Assembly (NCBI GenBank): GCA_910584915.1
Contig: CAJUDM010000023.1
Coordinates: 9,822 to 73,821 of the forward strand
Origin: an uncultured Lachnospiraceae bacterium
GTDB lineage: Bacteria > Bacillota > Clostridia > Lachnospirales > Lachnospiraceae
Direction: 5' to 3'
Length of the DNA: 64,000 bases
Shown: piece after piece, positions 1-8,077 of the stretch
Layout: every line of letters begins with the position of its first letter
Numbering within the stretch: the first letter of the stretch is position 1
The notes under the pieces: model-generated
Database searches by the model: none
What the model saw: only the letters and a program-made list of their open reading frames with translations
What the model was told of the DNA's origin: nothing
Made by a program: the position numbers and the translations under genes

Positions 1-153
1 AGGTGCTTCAGCTTCTTCCGCCGGAGCTTCCTCTGCGGGTGCTGCTTCTTCTGTCGCTGCTGCCGGAGCTTCTTCCGCCGCACTGCCGCAGCCAACCAGA
101 AGTGTTGCTGCCATTGCTACACTGAGAATGGCACTTAATACTTTTTTCTTCAT
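1..153 (-). CDS. Sugar ABC transporter substrate-binding lipoprotein, N-terminal fragment
   Basis: Only the first 51 codons are in the window; the gene continues past the left edge. The start ATG follows a GGGAGG ribosome binding site. The protein begins MKKKVLSAILSVAMAATLL and has a lipobox ending in VGCG, so it is exported and lipid-anchored. An Ala/Glu/Pro-rich linker follows, as is usual in Firmicute binding lipoproteins. It is the last gene seen of the importer operon (ATPase, permease, permease, binding protein), an order shared with rhamnose- and AI-2-type ABC systems. The ligand cannot be read from this fragment. Confidence 0.85.
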   Translation of the reverse strand, partial: MKKKVLSAILSVAMAATLLVGCGSAAEEAPAAATEEAAPAEEAPAEEAEAP

Positions 154-200
154 TTTTTAGGTCCTCCCTTAAAAAATTTGTTAATAGTTTTTCTATATCA

Positions 201-254
201 ATCTCAAACCGCTTCGCAATTTAAGTGCACCTAAACTTCTTCGCAATTTGAGAT
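201..254 (-). other. Intercistronic stem-loop between permease and binding-protein genes
   Basis: ATCTCAAA at 201-208 is complementary to TTTGAGAT at 247-254, enclosing two copies of a CTTCGCAA-type sequence. It lies in the 115-nt gap between the second permease and the binding lipoprotein. Inference: such hairpins often let the binding protein be made in excess by protecting or uncoupling its mRNA. No uridine run follows, so a full terminator is unlikely. Confidence 0.4.
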
Positions 255-268
255 AGATACCACATCAT

Positions 269-1279
269 TCAGGCTCTCGAAGCCTTTTTCTTTTTGTCCG
301 AAATGCTCTGAGAAATATTCGGCAGAAGAACTGCGCAGATCAGCAGAGCACCCAGAATGATCAGGATAACCTGAGGATTCATATTGATCTGTCCAAGCCC
401 CACACGAAGGCAGGTGATCGTGAACGCGGAGATAATGCCGCCCGCCAGTTTTCCTTTTCCGCCGGCTGTGGAGATGCCGCCGAACACCGCCATGGCGATC
501 GCATCCATCTCAAATCCCTTCCCGGTGGTAGTGTTTGCACCGTAGGTCGCGCTTGTCAGAAACAGCGCGGACACACCCGCCAGAAGCCCCAGAACCGTGT
601 AGGAGATAAACAGCATCTGGTTTACCTTCACGCCGGAGTAAAACGCCGTCCTGGAGTTGGAACCGATCGCGTAAAGGTTGCGTCCAAACACTCTCTTCTC
701 AGCGATCACTGTGAAGATGACCGCACAGATGATCACGATAAAGAACATGTACGGAACCGGTCCTACCTTTCCGGCTATCATCCTGAATCCGTCAGCGTTT
801 GTCAGAGAGATCGAACCGCCGTCTCCGAGCGCGATCTCCGCGATGCCGCGGAATACGATCTGTGTGCCCAGCGTGATGATCATGGTCGGCAATTCTCTGA
901 ACTTTGTCGCCAAAAACCCGTTTATCATACCACAAACTGTTCCGGTAATCAAGCCTATCGCCAGAACCCCGATAAACGGAACTCCTGCGTTGCTCGAGAG
1001 ACAGGCGACAGTCGCCGCCAGACATACCGTGGAACCCACGGAAATATCGATCTCTCCCATCAGCAGAATATATGCCATCGGGAACAGTAAAAAGATTTCT
1101 GTCAAATACTTTGGCATTTCACGAAGTACATTCGTCAGAGTGTAAACCGGAGAAATGCATTTGCACAATATATTGATTGCGATGAACAGAACAAGTAACA
1201 TGCCTTCCCAGCTCAGCAGCATCTTTTTCAGCGACTTATCGGGAGTTGCGGATATTGTTCTTCCTGATTTTCCTGCCAT
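269..1279 (-). CDS. Sugar ABC transporter permease (RbsC/BPD_transp_2 family)
   Basis: 336 aa integral membrane protein with about 8-10 hydrophobic segments, the usual length for the ribose/rhamnose/xylose permease family. Family features include the LLMGEIDISVGS segment near residue 75 and the NLYAIGSN and AMAVFGGISTAGGKG segments in the second half. Together with the permease at 1294-2292 it would form the heterodimeric channel fed by the ATPase at 2292-3812. The start has an AGGAGG site 7 nt upstream. Two distinct permeases argue for a rhamnose- or AI-2-type layout rather than ribose, which uses one. Confidence 0.88.
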   Translation of the reverse strand: MAGKSGRTISATPDKSLKKMLLSWEGMLLVLFIAINILCKCISPVYTLTNVLREMPKYLTEIFLLFPMAYILLMGEIDISVGSTVCLAATVACLSSNAGVPFIGVLAIGLITGTVCGMINGFLATKFRELPTMIITLGTQIVFRGIAEIALGDGGSISLTNADGFRMIAGKVGPVPYMFFIVIICAVIFTVIAEKRVFGRNLYAIGSNSRTAFYSGVKVNQMLFISYTVLGLLAGVSALFLTSATYGANTTTGKGFEMDAIAMAVFGGISTAGGKGKLAGGIISAFTITCLRVGLGQINMNPQVILIILGALLICAVLLPNISQSISDKKKKASRA

Positions 1280-1293
1280 AACTTTCCTCCTCC

Positions 1294-2292
1294 TTACATC
1301 TCTCTGTTTTCAAGGTTCGCCCTATCCATCATGCGCTGCGTCAGTACGTTCAGTACGATAACCGCCACAATGATCACGCCCTTGATCGTGTTTTGTGCGA
1401 TCGCGTTAATACCCACAAGCGGAAGCGCTTTGGATATAACCGATAATACCAGCGCCCCGAGCAGTGCCCCGAGTACGGAGCCGCGCCCGCCGTTCATGCT
1501 CACGCCGCCGATCACACACGCCGCGATAACGTCCATCTCCTTGGATGTCTGCATGTTGGGCTGTGCGGAAGCGTACACGGAAGTCGCCAATGCGCCGCAC
1601 AGTCCCGCCAGCGTACCCATGATCGTGTAAACCGCCGTCTTGATCGCCGCAACGTTGATGCCGGAGATCTCCGCAGCCTCCGCGTTGGAGCCCACCGCGT
1701 AGATGCAGCGCCCGAACTTCGTCCACTTCAGCACGATAAAGAAGATGATATAGCAGATGATCGTCACGGTGATCGTATTGTTGATCAGCCCGAAGCTTAA
1801 GGAGTTGCTCAGCGTAAAGTCCTTAAAGCTGCCCAGCGCGTCCGCGCCTGCCCACTGATCCTGCGCCACCAGATAGGCGAATCCCCTGTAGATATACATA
1901 AAGCCCATCGTGGCGATGATCGGCATCACCTTTCCGTAGGCGATGATCACCCCGATCAGCAGTCCGCACACAGCGCCCATCGCCGTAGCGATGAGAAAGC
2001 CCAGGAACGTGCTCTCGATCTTGTCATATTTATACATCATACCAATGGTCATTCCCGCAAAAGCAAGGGTGGAAGTGATCGAAATATCGATACCGCCGAT
2101 CAGCAGCACGCACAGCATGCCGAGCGCCATGATCATAATGACCGAGTTGTTTTTCAAAATTTCCAGTATGTTCTGCGCCGACATAAAGTTCGGGCTTTTG
2201 ATGGTCACGGCGATACACAGAACGATCAGGACGATGACCAGACTGGCTTCACGGGAGCCTGTGATTCTTTTCAACAAAGATTTCTTTTCCAT
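1294..2292 (-). CDS. Sugar ABC transporter permease (RbsC/BPD_transp_2 family)
   Basis: 332 aa, multi-spanning membrane protein, paralogous to the next gene: it has the matching LLIGGIDISITS, IYAVGSNAEAAEISG and CVIGGVSMNGGRGS segments. Its ATG overlaps the stop of the ATPase gene (TAATG), so translation of the two is coupled; the next permease starts 14 nt downstream. It is inferred to be one half of the membrane pore of a monosaccharide importer. Nearby rhaA/rhaB make rhamnose a reasonable but unproven substrate. Confidence 0.88.
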   Translation of the reverse strand: MEKKSLLKRITGSREASLVIVLIVLCIAVTIKSPNFMSAQNILEILKNNSVIMIMALGMLCVLLIGGIDISITSTLAFAGMTIGMMYKYDKIESTFLGFLIATAMGAVCGLLIGVIIAYGKVMPIIATMGFMYIYRGFAYLVAQDQWAGADALGSFKDFTLSNSLSFGLINNTITVTIICYIIFFIVLKWTKFGRCIYAVGSNAEAAEISGINVAAIKTAVYTIMGTLAGLCGALATSVYASAQPNMQTSKEMDVIAACVIGGVSMNGGRGSVLGALLGALVLSVISKALPLVGINAIAQNTIKGVIIVAVIVLNVLTQRMMDRANLENREM

Positions 2293-3812
2293 TATTTCGC
2301 AGCCTCCTCTTTCTTTTTCTTGTTGCTCTTCTCCATGGCAAATTCCAGAATAGTCTCCTGGGTTGCCTCCTCTCTGTTTAACTCACCGGTCACACGGCCG
2401 TTGCACATCACATAGATCCTGTCTGACATCCCCAGTATCTCAGGCATTTCGGAGGAGATCATGATGATCGCGAAGCCCTTCTGCGCCAGTTCGCCCATGA
2501 TCGCATAGATCTCAGCCTTCGCGCCTACGTCCACGCCCTTTGTGGGCTCGTCCATGATGATGACTTTCATGTTGTCCTGCGCCAGCGCCTTTGCCACAAC
2601 GACCTTCTGCTGATTGCCGCCGGACAGGGAGCTTGCCGGATCAAAGATCGTCACCGCCTTGGTGTCCACATCCTCCAGGAATTTTTTGGAGAGTTCGCGT
2701 TCTTTCTTTTCATCGGTAAAGCCATTGTTGGAAAGCTTCTTCACGATCGGCAGGGTTACATTCCTGCCCAGCCCCCAGCTCAGGATCAGGCCTGTTTTCT
2801 GTCTGTCCTCCGGCAGAAGGATAATGCCGTTTTTCATGGCGTCCGTGGGATTTTTGATCGCCACTTCCTTTCCTTCCAGAAATACCTTTCCCTCGCTCTG
2901 CTTTGTGATGCCGCAGACGCTCTCCACCACTTCCGTCCTGCCTGCACCCACCAGTCCGGTCAGCCCGACGATCTCGCCCGCCCGCACATGGAAGTTGACG
3001 TTTTTATAATAACCGGTCCGGGAGAAATTCTCGATCCGGAGCATCTCCGCGCCGGGTTTCACCTCCGGTTTCGGGAACAGATCCTTGATCTCACGGCCTA
3101 CCATGGCTTTGATCAGATCCGCGTTTGTGATGCCGTTCACATCGTAAGTGCCTATGTACTGGGAATCCCGAAATACGGTAACCCTGCTTGCCAGACGATA
3201 CATATCTTCAAATCTGTGGGAGATAAAGATAATGGAAACGCCGCTCTCTTTCAATTTATCGACGATCTTATACAGTTTCTGGGACTCATTTGCCGTGAGA
3301 GCCGCCGTGGGCTCATCCAGGATGATGATCTTCGCATGGGTGGAGATTGCCTTCGCGATCTCGACCATCTGCTGCTGCGCCACGGAGAGCGCTCCCATCT
3401 CCGCAGTGGACTTAAAATCCGCGTCCAGCTCATCCAGATAACCCTGCGCTTCCTCGTTCATCTGCTTCCATTGGATCATACCATGTTTTTTGATCTCATG
3501 GTTCATGAAAATATTTTCTGTCACCGTGAGGTCCGGATAGGATGTGGGATGCTGGTACACCGCGGCGATACCCGCCTGCTGCGCATCCCTCGGTCCCTTG
3601 AAGTCCACTTTCTTACCTTCCAGGTACATCTCACCTTCCTCGGCTTTATGTACCCCGGTTATCACTTTGATAAAGGTCGATTTTCCCGCGCCGTTTTCCC
3701 CCATCAGCGCATGGACTTCACCCGGTTTGAGTTGAAACTGCACATTGTTCAACGCTTTCACGCCGGGGAATATCTTCGTAATGCCCTTCAATTCAAGTAC
3801 ATACTCTGACAA
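2292..3812 (-). CDS. Sugar ABC transporter ATP-binding protein (RbsA/RhaT type, two ABC domains)
   Basis: About 506 aa with two nucleotide-binding domains, as in RbsA/MglA/XylG. The first has Walker A GENGAGKST, a signature-like segment LSVAQQQMVEIAKA and Walker B IIILDEPTAAL. The second has a degenerate Walker A (GLVGAGRTE), signature LSGGNQQKVVVAKAL and MDEPTKGVDVG, the normal asymmetry of this family. I choose the TTG start at 3812 because AGGAGG lies 7 nt upstream and the protein then begins at the family N-terminus (SEYVLELKGI). The frame stays open upstream to an ATG at 3896 through a repeat element, so a 28-residue extension is possible. It energises the two downstream permeases. Confidence 0.88.
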   Translation of the reverse strand: MSEYVLELKGITKIFPGVKALNNVQFQLKPGEVHALMGENGAGKSTFIKVITGVHKAEEGEMYLEGKKVDFKGPRDAQQAGIAAVYQHPTSYPDLTVTENIFMNHEIKKHGMIQWKQMNEEAQGYLDELDADFKSTAEMGALSVAQQQMVEIAKAISTHAKIIILDEPTAALTANESQKLYKIVDKLKESGVSIIFISHRFEDMYRLASRVTVFRDSQYIGTYDVNGITNADLIKAMVGREIKDLFPKPEVKPGAEMLRIENFSRTGYYKNVNFHVRAGEIVGLTGLVGAGRTEVVESVCGITKQSEGKVFLEGKEVAIKNPTDAMKNGIILLPEDRQKTGLILSWGLGRNVTLPIVKKLSNNGFTDEKKERELSKKFLEDVDTKAVTIFDPASSLSGGNQQKVVVAKALAQDNMKVIIMDEPTKGVDVGAKAEIYAIMGELAQKGFAIIMISSEMPEILGMSDRIYVMCNGRVTGELNREEATQETILEFAMEKSNKKKKEEAAK

Positions 3813-3830
3813 CTTTCTCTCCTCCTGATT

Positions 3831-3937
3831 ATTCCAGTTCCGTATCCGTTCTCCTGGTGTCATAACCGGCAGAGAAATTTTCAGCTGCTTTCGCATCTGT
3901 AAATTCTCTGGACACCATCCGAACGAATACTGTTTTT
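3831..3937 (-). repeat. Intergenic repeat R1, copy a (about 107 bp)
   Basis: Read on the minus strand it ends CGGAACTGGAAT just before the ATPase ribosome binding site. It aligns without gaps, roughly three quarters identical by eye, with 35348-35453 upstream of the microcompartment alcohol dehydrogenase. Its ends match the 104-bp tandem units at 32185-32398. It contains a reading frame from an ATG at 3896 that ends RNWN and runs in frame into the ATPase. Confidence 0.7.
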
Positions 3938-3984
3938 AGTTCCGTATCTGTCCTTCCAAAAGGATACTTTCTTAAGTTAATCCC

Positions 3985-4103
3985 AGTATAGCACCGCAAA
4001 ATATTTTCTGGCTATCGTACTTTTTTTGGATTCGGGGTAAAATCATTTTCTTTTTTGCTTCTTCGGTGGTACAATAAACCCAGAACGGAGGGAACATATA
4101 CAT
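3985..4103. promoter_or_regulatory. Divergent promoter region between ABC importer and two-component genes
   Basis: On the minus strand TATACT at 3990-3985 is a good -10 box without a recognisable -35, as expected for a promoter needing an activator such as the adjacent AraC-type response regulator. On the plus strand TACAAT lies about 30 nt before the response-regulator ribosome binding site, also without a clear -35. The assignment is by base pattern only. Confidence 0.3.
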
Positions 4104-5675
4104 ATGAAACTCTTGATCGTAGACGACGAAAAACTGACAAGGGACGGCCTGATGCACAATATCGACTGGAAGGCGCTGGGAATCGATGCAGTTGTCCAGG
4201 CGGACGACGGTATCCACGGGTACGAGGCGGCGCTGGCATTTCAGCCCGATATCATCTTAAGCGATGTCCGCATGCCCAGAATGAGCGGTATCGAGATGGC
4301 AGAAAAACTGCAGCTTATCAATCCGGCTCTCAGCATCATCTTCATGAGCGGCTATTCCGACAAAGAATATCTGAAAGCCGCTATCAAGCTCAAAGCCGTG
4401 AGTTATGTGGAAAAACCCATCGATCTCGACGAGATCTCCGAGACTGTACTGGAAGCGAAAGCCGCCGTGGAGGCGGACAGGAAAGCCGCTTCCTCCAAAG
4501 CCCTCTCACTCGCCCGCTCCCGCAGCGCTCTCGCCTCAAAGCTTGCCTATGCGCCCAAGGGAAACCCCCCCGTTTTTCAGGAGGAGGAGCTGGACTTTGA
4601 TTTTCCTCTGGAGGCGGATACTGCCTTTTTTACGTTCCTGATCCAGTTTCATCACAATACCTATAATCAGGAGGCGCTGACCGCCATTATGGAGCCCGCG
4701 GTTTCCAGGATCCTTCAGACGCTGCACCTGAAAGAGATCCACTCCACAAGGCAGGGGCTCTTATACTTTTACCATGTGTGGGGCTTCTCCGACTATACCA
4801 TAAACCAGAAAAACAATTTCGGACGCCTGCTGGAGCAGGTGCTCTCTCCGCTGTCCCTGCGCTACCATATCGTGTTCGGGAAAAATGTGACAGGAGCTCT
4901 CCATATTCATGATTCCTATAATTCCGCTGTCATAGAACTGCAGAACTCGTTCTTCTACCCGGACAACACCTACCGTATCTATGAACACCGGGATACCTAC
5001 GATACTTTTCTCGATGTCAGCACCCTGAATGCAGAAAGCCGCCTCTCCGAGGCACTTCTGCGCAAGGATAAAAAACAGGCCGGACAGCTTCTCGAAGAGT
5101 TGTTCAGGAAGATGATGCCCCCCGCAAACGTCCTGCCCAATCAGGTCAAGGATCTGTACTATAAACTGTTCATCACTGCAGGCGAGACCTGCGAAATGCT
5201 GAACCTTCAAAATACAGTCGGGAGCAAACCGGGCGGCAGTCTCTGGGGATATATCTCAGAATGCGAATCCATCTACGAACTGCATCATCTGCTGGAGGAA
5301 AAAATGGAAGATTTCTTCTCTCAGATCCAAAACCGCAGCGAAAATAACTCAACCGTGTATCTGATCAAGGAATTTATCGCCTGTCATTACCAGGACGAGA
5401 CGTTATCCATCAAGGATATCAGCGAGCATGTTTTCCTCTCCTCCTCCTACATCTGCACCCTGTTCAAGAGCGAGACCGGGCAGACGTTAAACCAGTATCT
5501 GACAGATTTCAGGATAGAGAAAGCAAAAAACCTGCTGACCGATCCCAGATACAAGATCACCGACATCTCCGCCAGAGTAGGGTACAGCGACGGCAATTAT
5601 TTCGGAAAAACCTTTAAAAAACTGGTGGGAATGTCTCCCTCGGAATACCGGGAACAGGAACTGCACCTCTCATAA
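4104..5675 (+). CDS. Response regulator with AraC-type DNA-binding domain (YesN-like)
   Basis: 523 aa. The receiver domain covers about residues 1-120, with acidic residues D8/D9, phosphoacceptor D54 in ILSDVRMPRMSG, and K104 in YVEKPID. A middle region of unknown role follows, then an AraC/XylS helix-turn-helix pair at about 415-520 (SIKDISEHVFLSSSYICTLF and the terminal GYSDGNYFGKTFKKLVGMSP signature). GGAGGG precedes the ATG. It is followed by its likely kinase on the same strand and diverges from the ABC importer, which it probably controls. YesMN-type pairs in gut Firmicutes usually respond to extracellular sugars. Confidence 0.92.
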   Translation: MKLLIVDDEKLTRDGLMHNIDWKALGIDAVVQADDGIHGYEAALAFQPDIILSDVRMPRMSGIEMAEKLQLINPALSIIFMSGYSDKEYLKAAIKLKAVSYVEKPIDLDEISETVLEAKAAVEADRKAASSKALSLARSRSALASKLAYAPKGNPPVFQEEELDFDFPLEADTAFFTFLIQFHHNTYNQEALTAIMEPAVSRILQTLHLKEIHSTRQGLLYFYHVWGFSDYTINQKNNFGRLLEQVLSPLSLRYHIVFGKNVTGALHIHDSYNSAVIELQNSFFYPDNTYRIYEHRDTYDTFLDVSTLNAESRLSEALLRKDKKQAGQLLEELFRKMMPPANVLPNQVKDLYYKLFITAGETCEMLNLQNTVGSKPGGSLWGYISECESIYELHHLLEEKMEDFFSQIQNRSENNSTVYLIKEFIACHYQDETLSIKDISEHVFLSSSYICTLFKSETGQTLNQYLTDFRIEKAKNLLTDPRYKITDISARVGYSDGNYFGKTFKKLVGMSPSEYREQELHLS

Positions 5676-5763
5676 CGAAACCTTTCCGGAAACAGGAATG
5701 GAACCTCACCTGACGAAGCCCTGCCGGAAACAGAAACCGAATTCCACCTGACGGAGCCCTGCC
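5639..5763 (+). repeat. Degenerate tandem 38-bp repeats between response regulator and kinase
   Basis: The units start within the last codons of the response regulator (about 5639) and repeat at about 5676 and 5714, with a partial unit to 5763. Each holds CCGGRAACAG and an ACCTS end. The last partial unit supplies ACGGAGC in front of the kinase ATG. The pattern suggests the 3' end of the upstream gene was duplicated to form the spacer. Confidence 0.6.
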
Positions 5764-7590
5764 ATGAACAAAAAGCCAAAGTCCATCGTGCACTACTTCC
5801 TGCACGACATGAAATTTAAAAATAAATTCATGATCACGCACCTGATCCTTGTCCTTGTCCCCACTTTAGTCGTGTTTCTGTTTCTGTATGGGCGCCTCTC
5901 CCACATCATCACAGACAATACGATCGAGTCGGAGCAGGCGTTGGTGAGCCAGACCGCAGACACGCTGGAAGCTACGGTCAGCCAGCTTATGCTGTCCATG
6001 GACAGCATTACCTCGAACACCTTCCTCTCCGAGGCCACCTATACATCCGATGTCTATGGTTACCTCGCGGGGAAGCAGAGCACTCCTCAGGCTCTGGAAT
6101 TTTTCAGCAATATCAACTCCCTGATCGACCATGAATTTATCACGGCAATAAAAATATATATTCCTTCGGACGAGGAGATCCGGTTTCTCTCCCCTTCCTT
6201 CTCCGGCGTCATCTCATCCGTGGACGAAGTCTCGGGAAGTTACTGGCACGGTATCTTTGACGGACAGCCGGAGGCAGTCTCCCTCTTTTGTCCCTCCTTC
6301 TACCTGACCACCAGAGAGATCAGTGAACTCGGCTCCCTCGCCTATATCCAAAAGTTTACGAACCTGGCAAACCCGAACGGGGAATGCAGTTATGTCGCCA
6401 TCTATTTTTCCGAACGCCATCTCGAAAATATGCTGCACAATAATCTGACCAGTACAAACAGTGTATACTATCTGATCAACAGCAGAAACTCCATCGTAGC
6501 CTCCTCCGACAAAAGCCTCGCCGGCACCTATTTAAAACGGTATGAGGCAATTCCCGAAGCGGTGGGCAGTACAGAAGAATTTGCCACCACGACGATCCTG
6601 GATGAAAATCTCTATATGGGCTATCGGGAGATCGACCACACAGACTGGCGCCTGGTCTCCGTAATCCCTGTAAACAGTGTTTTTTCAGAAGGGCGCCAGG
6701 TGCTCGTCAGCACCGCCGAACTGTACCTGATCTTTGTTTTTCTCGCCTGCGCAACGGCGCTGTTCTTATCCGGCAGCCTTGCGAAACGCCTCTCCCTTGT
6801 GGTGGAAAAGATCAACCAGAACCGTGAAAAAAACCTTGTCCCGTTTGAGGACAACTCCGATAAGGATGAGATCGGACAGCTTGTCAGCAACTATAACGCC
6901 ATGGTGGAGCGCATCAACCAGTTGATGGAGGAACAGACTGAGACAGCCGAAAAGCTGAAAGTCTCCGAAGTAAAAGCGCTGCAGGCACAGATCAATCCCC
7001 ACTTCCTCTACAATATGCTGGATATGATAAACTGGCTGGCGCAGAGCGGAAAACAAAGGGAGGTTTCCCTCGCCGTGCAGACTCTGTCCAAGTTCTACAG
7101 GCTGACGCTCTCCAAGAAAAATATCACAACCCCGATCAGGGAAGAACTGCGGCATGTGGAACTCTATGTCAAACTGCAGAATATGAGATACGAGGACAAG
7201 ATATCTTTCCTGATCGATGTCCCGGACGAGATCCTGGATTTTGAGATCCCCAAACTTGTACTGCAGCCCATTGTGGAAAACTCCATCCAGCACGGTATCT
7301 TTGAGAAGGAGTCCAAGGAAGGCGTCATCGTCATTATGGCGTGGATCGAAAACGGTGATATCGTCTTCGTTGTCTCCGACGACGGCGTCGGGATACCGCC
7401 CGAAAAACTGCCCCTGATCCTGGAAGGCGTATATGAGGACGGCAAAGGCAGCAACATCGGTATCTATAACACGCATCTGAGATTGCAGCTTCTCTACGGA
7501 AAGGAGTACGGACTTCATTATGAGAGCACATACGGGGAGGGGACGGAAGTGCAGGTGAGGCTGCCGGCGGTGGAGTATGGACAGACTTAA
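5764..7590 (+). CDS. Sensor histidine kinase (YesM-like, His_kinase/HATPase_c)
   Basis: 608 aa. One membrane segment lies near residues 22-42 and another near 318-340, enclosing an extracytoplasmic sensing region of about 275 residues. A HAMP-like stretch follows. The His_kinase motif is ALQAQINPHFLYNML with the phosphorylated histidine at about H413, and the ATPase domain shows LVLQPIVENSIQHGI (N-box) and DDGVGIPPEKL (G1). The start is preceded by GGAG 7-8 nt upstream inside a tandem repeat. It is the partner of the response regulator 88 nt upstream. The ligand is unknown; a sugar imported by the divergent ABC system is the simplest guess. Confidence 0.92.
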   Translation: MNKKPKSIVHYFLHDMKFKNKFMITHLILVLVPTLVVFLFLYGRLSHIITDNTIESEQALVSQTADTLEATVSQLMLSMDSITSNTFLSEATYTSDVYGYLAGKQSTPQALEFFSNINSLIDHEFITAIKIYIPSDEEIRFLSPSFSGVISSVDEVSGSYWHGIFDGQPEAVSLFCPSFYLTTREISELGSLAYIQKFTNLANPNGECSYVAIYFSERHLENMLHNNLTSTNSVYYLINSRNSIVASSDKSLAGTYLKRYEAIPEAVGSTEEFATTTILDENLYMGYREIDHTDWRLVSVIPVNSVFSEGRQVLVSTAELYLIFVFLACATALFLSGSLAKRLSLVVEKINQNREKNLVPFEDNSDKDEIGQLVSNYNAMVERINQLMEEQTETAEKLKVSEVKALQAQINPHFLYNMLDMINWLAQSGKQREVSLAVQTLSKFYRLTLSKKNITTPIREELRHVELYVKLQNMRYEDKISFLIDVPDEILDFEIPKLVLQPIVENSIQHGIFEKESKEGVIVIMAWIENGDIVFVVSDDGVGIPPEKLPLILEGVYEDGKGSNIGIYNTHLRLQLLYGKEYGLHYESTYGEGTEVQVRLPAVEYGQT

Positions 7591-7672
7591 GTGAATTTTT
7601 CACCAATGATTCTTAACTTCACTTGTAAAAAACGGGAAATCTGATTTGATAAATAGACAGGAGGAGTATAGT

Positions 7673-7953
7673 GTGCATTATTTCTCAGAGATAGTACAGG
7701 TAGTCCCGTTTAAGGATTATACAGTATCTGTATATTTTTCAGACGGAAAAATGTCTTATATGATATAAAGTCTCTTTTAGAGAAAGGCGTATTCCGGCAA
7801 TTAATGGATATTAACACGTTTATGGAAACATGCACCATATTAAATGATACTCTGGCATGGGATATTACCGGAAACAGAGACGAAGAAAAATGCATCGATA
7901 TTGATCCCGATACACTATATAACCTTCCAGAGTCCGAAGAGAGGATAGCATAA
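7673..7953 (+). pseudogene. Frameshifted DUF2442-family gene
   Basis: A GTG start follows AGGAGG. The first frame reads HYFSEIVQVVPFKDYTVSVY and on to SDGKM, then hits a stop. Moving back one base near 7750-7756 restores YDIKSLLEKGVF, then NDTLAWDITGNRDEEKCIDI and an end typical of the DUF2442 family. The join looks like loss of one G after the ATG codon at 7751-7753 (family-like GKMVLYD would result). Intact members are about 90 aa, often encoded next to toxin-antitoxin-like genes; no partner is present here. It could also be a sequencing error. Confidence 0.75.
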
Positions 7954-7969
7954 AGATAAATATATATGG

Positions 7970-8019
7970 AAAAACGATGGAAAAGGACGCAGAAGATGTG
8001 CTCTTTTTCCATCGTTTTT
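7970..8019. terminator. Bidirectional rho-independent terminator
   Basis: AAAAACGATGGAAAA (7970-7984) is complementary to TTTTTCCATCGTTTTT (8004-8019). A-rich and T-rich flanks allow termination from both sides, between the DUF2442 remnant and the convergent FAD oxidoreductase gene. Confidence 0.8.
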
Positions 8020-8077
8020 ATAAATTATTCTTATATTTTTCTTCTAACGTTATGTGTTATTGTCACACTAACCGCCA

